DNA from: Muribaculaceae bacterium
Lineage (GTDB): Bacteria > Bacteroidota > Bacteroidia > Bacteroidales > Muribaculaceae
Direction: 5' to 3'
DNA: 9,042 nt
Assembly: GCA_029052265.1 (NCBI GenBank)
Contig: JAIDJJ010000507.1
Coordinates: 1 to 9,042, forward strand
In this document: in pieces, positions 5,607-9,042 of the stretch
How the letters are laid out: each line of letters opens with the position of its first letter
Position numbering within the stretch: position 1 is the stretch's first letter
Position numbers and translations under genes: made by a program
The notes under the pieces: generated by a model
What the model was told of the DNA's origin: nothing
Database searches by the model: none
What the model saw: only the letters and a program-made list of their open reading frames with translations

Positions 5607-7718
5607 ATGAAAAAATATCTATTATCATCAGCCGTAGCCGTCATGCTCGGATGCGGTTTAACTCCACAGATTATGGCAGACTCTCATGTCAATCCATTCC
5701 TGAGTGAATACACCAACAAATACAAGATACCTCCTTTCGAGGATATCCGTATTTCAGACTTTATTCCAGCCATAAAGGCGGGAATCGAGGAACAGAAGCA
5801 GAATATGTTTGCCATAACGGCAAACCGAGCTGTGCCTGATTTCGACAACACGATACTCCCCCTTGAAAATCTGTCACCGATACTCGACCGGGTGTCGGGA
5901 GTGTTCTATCATTATGACAGTGCCCTTTCTACAGAAGAATTTGCCACTATGGCGGAAGAGGCTATCCCTTTGCTAAACGAAGCGTCCAACCAGCTGAACC
6001 TTAATGAACAGCTTTTCCAGAAAATTCAGTATGTGTATGATAACCGCGATAAACAAGGTTTGAATGCCATACAGAAGCGTGTGGTGGAGAAATATTACAA
6101 AGAATTTGTCGAGCGTGGCGCGGCACTTCCTGCAGATAAGAAAGAACAGCTGATCGCAGTAAATGATGAATTGTCGAAACTTTTCATACAGTATAATAAG
6201 AATCTTTTGAATGCCACCAATTCATTTTTTATTACTGTTTATGATAAGGACGATCTTTCAGGTCTTCCTGAATCTTCGGTGGCACAGGCGGCACAGGAAG
6301 CGAAAAAACGTGGACTTGACGGTCTTTGGGTGTTCACCCTTCACGGACCAAGCCGTCTTCCGGTGCTTCAGAACGCTGACAACCGAGGACTCAGGGAAGC
6401 GATGTATAAGGGTTACACCAATCTCGCCTCTTACGGAGAGTATAACAATTATCCTGTGATTGAAAAGATAGTCAAACTTCGTGCCGAGAAGGCAAAAATC
6501 ATGGGCTTTGACAATTTTGCACAGATGATGACATCTCGAGTCATGGCGAAGACTCCGGAGGCAGCCACAAATCTATTGCTTCAGGTTTTTGAGCCGGCTG
6601 TGAAGAGAAGCCATGAAGAGGTTGCTGACATGCAGGCGATAGTAGATGCGGAAAAGGGTGGTTTTAAGATTGCTCCATGGGACTATTATTACTATGCCGG
6701 CAAGGTGAAGAAACAGAAATATGATCTCGATGAGTCAGAAGTGCGTCCTTATTTCGCTCTTGACAATGTGCTGAAAGGTCTTTTCGGGGCAGCTGAAAAG
6801 CTTTATGGCATCAAGATGGTTCCAATGCCTGATGCTCCCAAATACATGGATGAGGTTAATGTCTATGAAGTTGTAGACTCCAAGACCGGTGAGCATATAG
6901 CAGTCTTTATGACAGATTATTTCCCACGTGCGTCGAAGCGTCAGGGAGCCTGGATGGAACAGATTCAGAGCAGCGGGCTTTATGAAGACGGTCAACGCCG
7001 TCCGATAGTCTATAATGTGGGTAATTTCACTCCCCCGGCAGGTGATACTCCGGCGTTGCTCACCATTGATGAGGTGGAGACCACTTTCCATGAATTTGGT
7101 CATGCTTTGCAAGGGATTATGTCGAGAGTGCCATACCGTTCTATAGCCGGCACTCATGTGGCCCGCGATTATGTGGCACTGTGTGCGCAGATCAACGAGC
7201 ATTGGGCGTTTGCCCCGGAAGTGCTGAAAACTTATGCCCGCCATTACAAGACCGGAGAACTTATCCCGGACGAGCTTATCAAGAAACTTCAAGAATCATC
7301 CAAATTCAATCAGGGTTTCGTCACCACAGAACTTGCTGGAGCTGCCCTCCTTGACCTTGAATGGGGTAAAACAGACGGAACCGGCATCGATGTCCCTTCA
7401 TTCGAGGCGCAGGTGACCAAAAAAATCGGTATGCCGGAAGAGATCACGTATCGTTATCGCTCGCCATATTTCAAACATATATTTGGTGATGACGGGTATG
7501 CTTCCGGATATTATACCTATCTTTGGGCTCAGGTGCTTGAGGCTGATGCATGGGAGCTCTTTAAGGAGAAGGGAATATTCGACAAGAAAACCGCTGCTTC
7601 TTTCAAGAAAAACATATTGGAGAGCGGTGATACGGAAGATGCCATGGTGCTGTTCAAGCGATTCCGTGGACATGAGCCGGATGCAAAGGCGCTTTTACGT
7701 CTTCGTGGGTTTGAATGA
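5607..7718 (+). CDS. Exported M3-family metallopeptidase (Dcp-like), third zinc ligand replaced
   Basis: This 703-residue protein belongs to the thimet oligopeptidase/peptidyl-dipeptidase Dcp family, zinc peptidases that cut short peptides in a closed helical channel. Residues 1-24 look like a signal peptide, with possible cleavage after IMA; a Cys in LGC is a poor lipobox, so a soluble periplasmic form is favoured. The zinc motif HEFGH is intact (His495, Glu496, His499). The distal substrate-binding region is intact too, with His624 in KHIFGDDGY and Tyr631, Tyr635 and Tyr636. However, where family members read FVExPSQ, 29 residues after the first zinc histidine, this protein reads YVALCAQ, so Ala524 stands in place of the third zinc-ligand Glu and Cys526-Ala527 in place of Pro-Ser. 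The flanking RDY and INEHW are conserved, so alignment is unambiguous. Length is normal and no frameshift is seen. It may be inactive, weakly active or altered in metal use. The following hairpin ends the unit. Confidence 0.92.
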   Translation: MKKYLLSSAVAVMLGCGLTPQIMADSHVNPFLSEYTNKYKIPPFEDIRISDFIPAIKAGIEEQKQNMFAITANRAVPDFDNTILPLENLSPILDRVSGVFYHYDSALSTEEFATMAEEAIPLLNEASNQLNLNEQLFQKIQYVYDNRDKQGLNAIQKRVVEKYYKEFVERGAALPADKKEQLIAVNDELSKLFIQYNKNLLNATNSFFITVYDKDDLSGLPESSVAQAAQEAKKRGLDGLWVFTLHGPSRLPVLQNADNRGLREAMYKGYTNLASYGEYNNYPVIEKIVKLRAEKAKIMGFDNFAQMMTSRVMAKTPEAATNLLLQVFEPAVKRSHEEVADMQAIVDAEKGGFKIAPWDYYYYAGKVKKQKYDLDESEVRPYFALDNVLKGLFGAAEKLYGIKMVPMPDAPKYMDEVNVYEVVDSKTGEHIAVFMTDYFPRASKRQGAWMEQIQSSGLYEDGQRRPIVYNVGNFTPPAGDTPALLTIDEVETTFHEFGHALQGIMSRVPYRSIAGTHVARDYVALCAQINEHWAFAPEVLKTYARHYKTGELIPDELIKKLQESSKFNQGFVTTELAGAALLDLEWGKTDGTGIDVPSFEAQVTKKIGMPEEITYRYRSPYFKHIFGDDGYASGYYTYLWAQVLEADAWELFKEKGIFDKKTAASFKKNILESGDTEDAMVLFKRFRGHEPDAKALLRLRGFE

Positions 7719-7773
7719 TATTTCTGGACCGGAAAACTTTTTTATGTCTTGAGAATGTCAGGATATTACAATG

Positions 7774-7815
7774 GACGCGGCATCAGTGGCAAAACGTGAT
7801 GCCGCGTCTGTATTG
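7774..7815 (+). terminator. Intrinsic terminator after the M3 peptidase gene
   Basis: Twelve perfect pairs (GACGCGGCATCA at 7774-7785 with its complement at 7797-7808) enclose an 11-base loop, followed by the T-rich stretch TGTATTGTTT. It lies 56 bases past the peptidase stop and 45 bases before ribD, separating the two transcripts. Confidence 0.75.
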
Positions 7816-7852
7816 TTTAAAATGAAGAAAAAGTCTTTAAAATATCGGATGC

Positions 7853-8785
7853 ATGGATGAAGAAAAGTATATGAGACGTGCTTTGCAGCTTGCTGCGGGA
7901 GGTGAGGGGAGGGTTGCCCCGAATCCTATGGTCGGAGCTGTGGTCGTGGCGCACGGAAAAATAATCGGGGAGGGGTATCACCGCACTTATGGCGGTCCGC
8001 ATGCAGAAGTCAATGCGATAGCGTCGGTGAAAGAAAAAGACCGTTGTCTGCTGAAGGAATCTACAATATATGTCACCCTCGAACCGTGTTCACACTATGG
8101 CAAGACGCCTCCATGTGCAAGCCTTATAATTGAAACCGGAATACCGAAAGTTGTGGTAGGCGCCCCGGATCCGAACCCTATGGTTTCGGGAAGAGGTGTC
8201 AGGATGATGCGTGAAGCCGGAATAGAAGTGGTAGAGGGAGTGCTGAAGGATGAATGTGTGAGGATCAACAGGCGTTTTATGACAGCTCACACCGGCAACC
8301 GCCCGTGGATTCTGCTTAAATGGGCGCAAAGTGCCGATGGCTTTATGGCTGCGCTCAATGAAGACGGATCTCCCGAGGCTGTGAAATTTTCGAGTCCCCT
8401 TTCATTGGTATGGATGCATAGGGAGAGGGCAAATGTAGAGTCGATAATGGTGGGTGCCAACACCCGACGCATTGACCGTCCCCGTCTTGATGTCCGTCAC
8501 TGGGGAGGAAAAAATCCCCGTGTCATAGATTGTGGCTCCGATATAGACTGCCGGAGAGTGGTTGAAGATCTCAGAAAGGAAGGGATTACGTCTCTTATGG
8601 TTGAAGGGGGACCGTTATTGCTTGGCAGTTTTATCAGATGTGGACTGTATGATGAAATAAGGGTGGAAGAATCGCCGTTAGTACTTAAAAATGGACTGAA
8701 ATCCCCGGAACTTCCGCGTGATGTGTTTCCGGAAGAGAGACAGATTTGTCGCGAAAATATAATTACCCGATACAGAAGAATATAA
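7853..8785 (+). CDS. ribD: Riboflavin biosynthesis bifunctional deaminase/reductase RibD, shortened reductase domain
   Basis: RibD carries out two consecutive cytoplasmic steps of riboflavin synthesis: deamination of the diaminopyrimidinone ribosyl phosphate, then NADPH-dependent reduction of its ribose. The deaminase domain (1-145) is complete: PNPMVGAV, HAEVNA (zinc ligand His50, catalytic Glu52) and PCSHYGKTPPC (zinc ligands Cys79 and Cys88). The reductase domain (about 150-310) keeps KWAQSADG, MVGANT and MVEGG. It is short, however: the total is 310 residues against 367 in E. coli. The NPRVID segment (221-226) is separated from MVEGG by only about 23 residues, where I would expect some 60-65. 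The usual DNPxLTVR also reads DRPRLDVR (208-215). The frame is continuous, so this is a deletion, not a frameshift. A stand-alone gene behind a terminator, it has no clear promoter or FMN riboswitch upstream. Deamination looks secure; reduction is less certain. Confidence 0.93.
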   Translation: MDEEKYMRRALQLAAGGEGRVAPNPMVGAVVVAHGKIIGEGYHRTYGGPHAEVNAIASVKEKDRCLLKESTIYVTLEPCSHYGKTPPCASLIIETGIPKVVVGAPDPNPMVSGRGVRMMREAGIEVVEGVLKDECVRINRRFMTAHTGNRPWILLKWAQSADGFMAALNEDGSPEAVKFSSPLSLVWMHRERANVESIMVGANTRRIDRPRLDVRHWGGKNPRVIDCGSDIDCRRVVEDLRKEGITSLMVEGGPLLLGSFIRCGLYDEIRVEESPLVLKNGLKSPELPRDVFPEERQICRENIITRYRRI

Positions 8786-8805
8786 TAACCTCGTTTTTTG
8801 AAAGG

Positions 8806-8841
8806 TAAGCCCCTTCCCTATATTTTTATGGAAGGGGCTTA
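8806..8841 (+). terminator. Hairpin terminator after ribD
   Basis: Twelve perfect pairs (TAAGCCCCTTCC at 8806-8817 with its complement at 8830-8841) enclose a 12-base AT-rich loop, starting 20 bases past the ribD stop. No T run follows on the plus strand, so termination efficiency is uncertain, but position and stability fit a transcript end. Confidence 0.55.
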
Positions 8842-8984
8842 TCAGTTGATGGCAAACCGTATATGCGCATGCAGATCAGATGTCGTCGGTAGCTAATAAC
8901 ACATTGCTTAAAGTAATATGCGTTTCAATATGCAATTTTTATGAATATGAATATGTTAAAAGATGTTAATTTTTTAGTAAGAGG
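8842..8984. other. AT-rich intergenic stretch without a recognisable gene
   Basis: Nothing here reads as a convincing gene or RNA. A few short repeated words are visible: AATATGC twice, near 8920 and 8930, and tandem GAATAT copies at 8943-8954. It is probably upstream regulatory DNA for the gene beyond the right edge. Confidence 0.3.
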
Positions 8985-9015
8985 TTTGGATAGTGTAATA
9001 ATTTGTTTAAATTTG
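8985..9015 (+). promoter_or_regulatory. Bacteroides-type promoter pointing out of the right edge
   Basis: TTTG (8985-8988), a 19-base spacer and TAAATTTG (9008-9015) match the Bacteroidota consensus at every defined position. Transcription would start near 9020-9023 and run off the window, so a plus-strand gene probably begins just beyond it. Confidence 0.7.
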
Positions 9016-9042
9016 TGGCGTTGATATTTTTTAACCTAACAT

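Noticed and set aside
6735..7292. 185-codon open frame on the minus strand inside the M3 peptidase gene
   Set aside because: It lies antisense to well-conserved peptidase sequence including the zinc motif, and its product resembles nothing known; a shadow frame.
7721..7740. Short hairpin followed by T6 just after the M3 peptidase stop
   Set aside because: The stem is only about five pairs including a wobble, too weak to act as a terminator; the strong hairpin 35 bases on is the better candidate.
7809..7852. Possible FMN riboswitch or promoter before ribD
   Set aside because: Only about 45 bases lie between the terminator and ATG, far too short for an FMN aptamer, and no TTTG/TAnnTTTG pair is present.
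8941..9024. 27-codon open frame in the right intergenic region
   Set aside because: It starts in tandem GAATAT repeats, has no ribosome site and runs through a consensus promoter; most likely chance.
1..9042. Defence system, phage, insertion sequence, CRISPR array or toxin-antitoxin pair
   Set aside because: No repeat arrays, transposase motifs, terminal inverted repeats, integrase or small paired genes were seen; all clear genes are metabolic, proteolytic or membrane enzymes.

Overview
This window looks like an ordinary chromosomal segment of a Bacteroidota bacterium, order Bacteroidales. Muribaculaceae or a close relative is my guess from the look of the proteins; I could not run a search. 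The evidence is: promoters of the Bacteroides type (TTTG, a 19-20 base spacer, TAnnTTTG), seen exactly at two places; a large glycoside hydrolase lipoprotein; a tandem rhomboid pair followed by a membrane-anchored EEP-fold hydrolase; and moderate GC coding DNA with AT-rich intergenic DNA.

Layout. Bases 1-119 hold the probable tail of an unidentified gene and an 11-bp hairpin. A family 3 glycoside hydrolase lipoprotein lies on the minus strand (120-2459). It has a leader of about 120 bases with two small hairpins, driven by a promoter at 2587-2617. An AT-rich divergent region (2460-2739) also carries a near-perfect plus-strand promoter at 2677-2708. That promoter drives a likely operon of rhomboid protease 1 (2740-3480), rhomboid protease 2 (3464-4351, overlapping by 17 bases) and a membrane-anchored endonuclease/exonuclease/phosphatase-fold protein (4437-5549). 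An exported M3-family metallopeptidase follows at 5607-7718, perhaps read through from the operon. A strong hairpin at 7774-7808 ends that unit. The riboflavin gene ribD (7853-8785) is followed by a 12-bp hairpin. The last 200 bases hold no convincing gene but end in a textbook outward-facing promoter (8985-9015) for a gene beyond the right edge.

How the genes fit together. The GH3 enzyme would finish digesting beta-linked oligosaccharides in the periplasm; there are no SusC/SusD genes beside it. The rhomboid pair and the EEP protein form an inner-membrane group of unknown shared purpose. The M3 peptidase would degrade peptides outside the cytoplasm, and RibD makes the pyrimidine intermediate of riboflavin synthesis.

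I see no CRISPR array, insertion sequence, phage gene, tRNA, rRNA or obvious new system. The observations most worth a second look are two departures from family norms. The M3 peptidase keeps HEFGH, but alanine replaces the third zinc-ligand glutamate. The RibD reductase domain appears to have lost an internal segment of about 35-45 residues.
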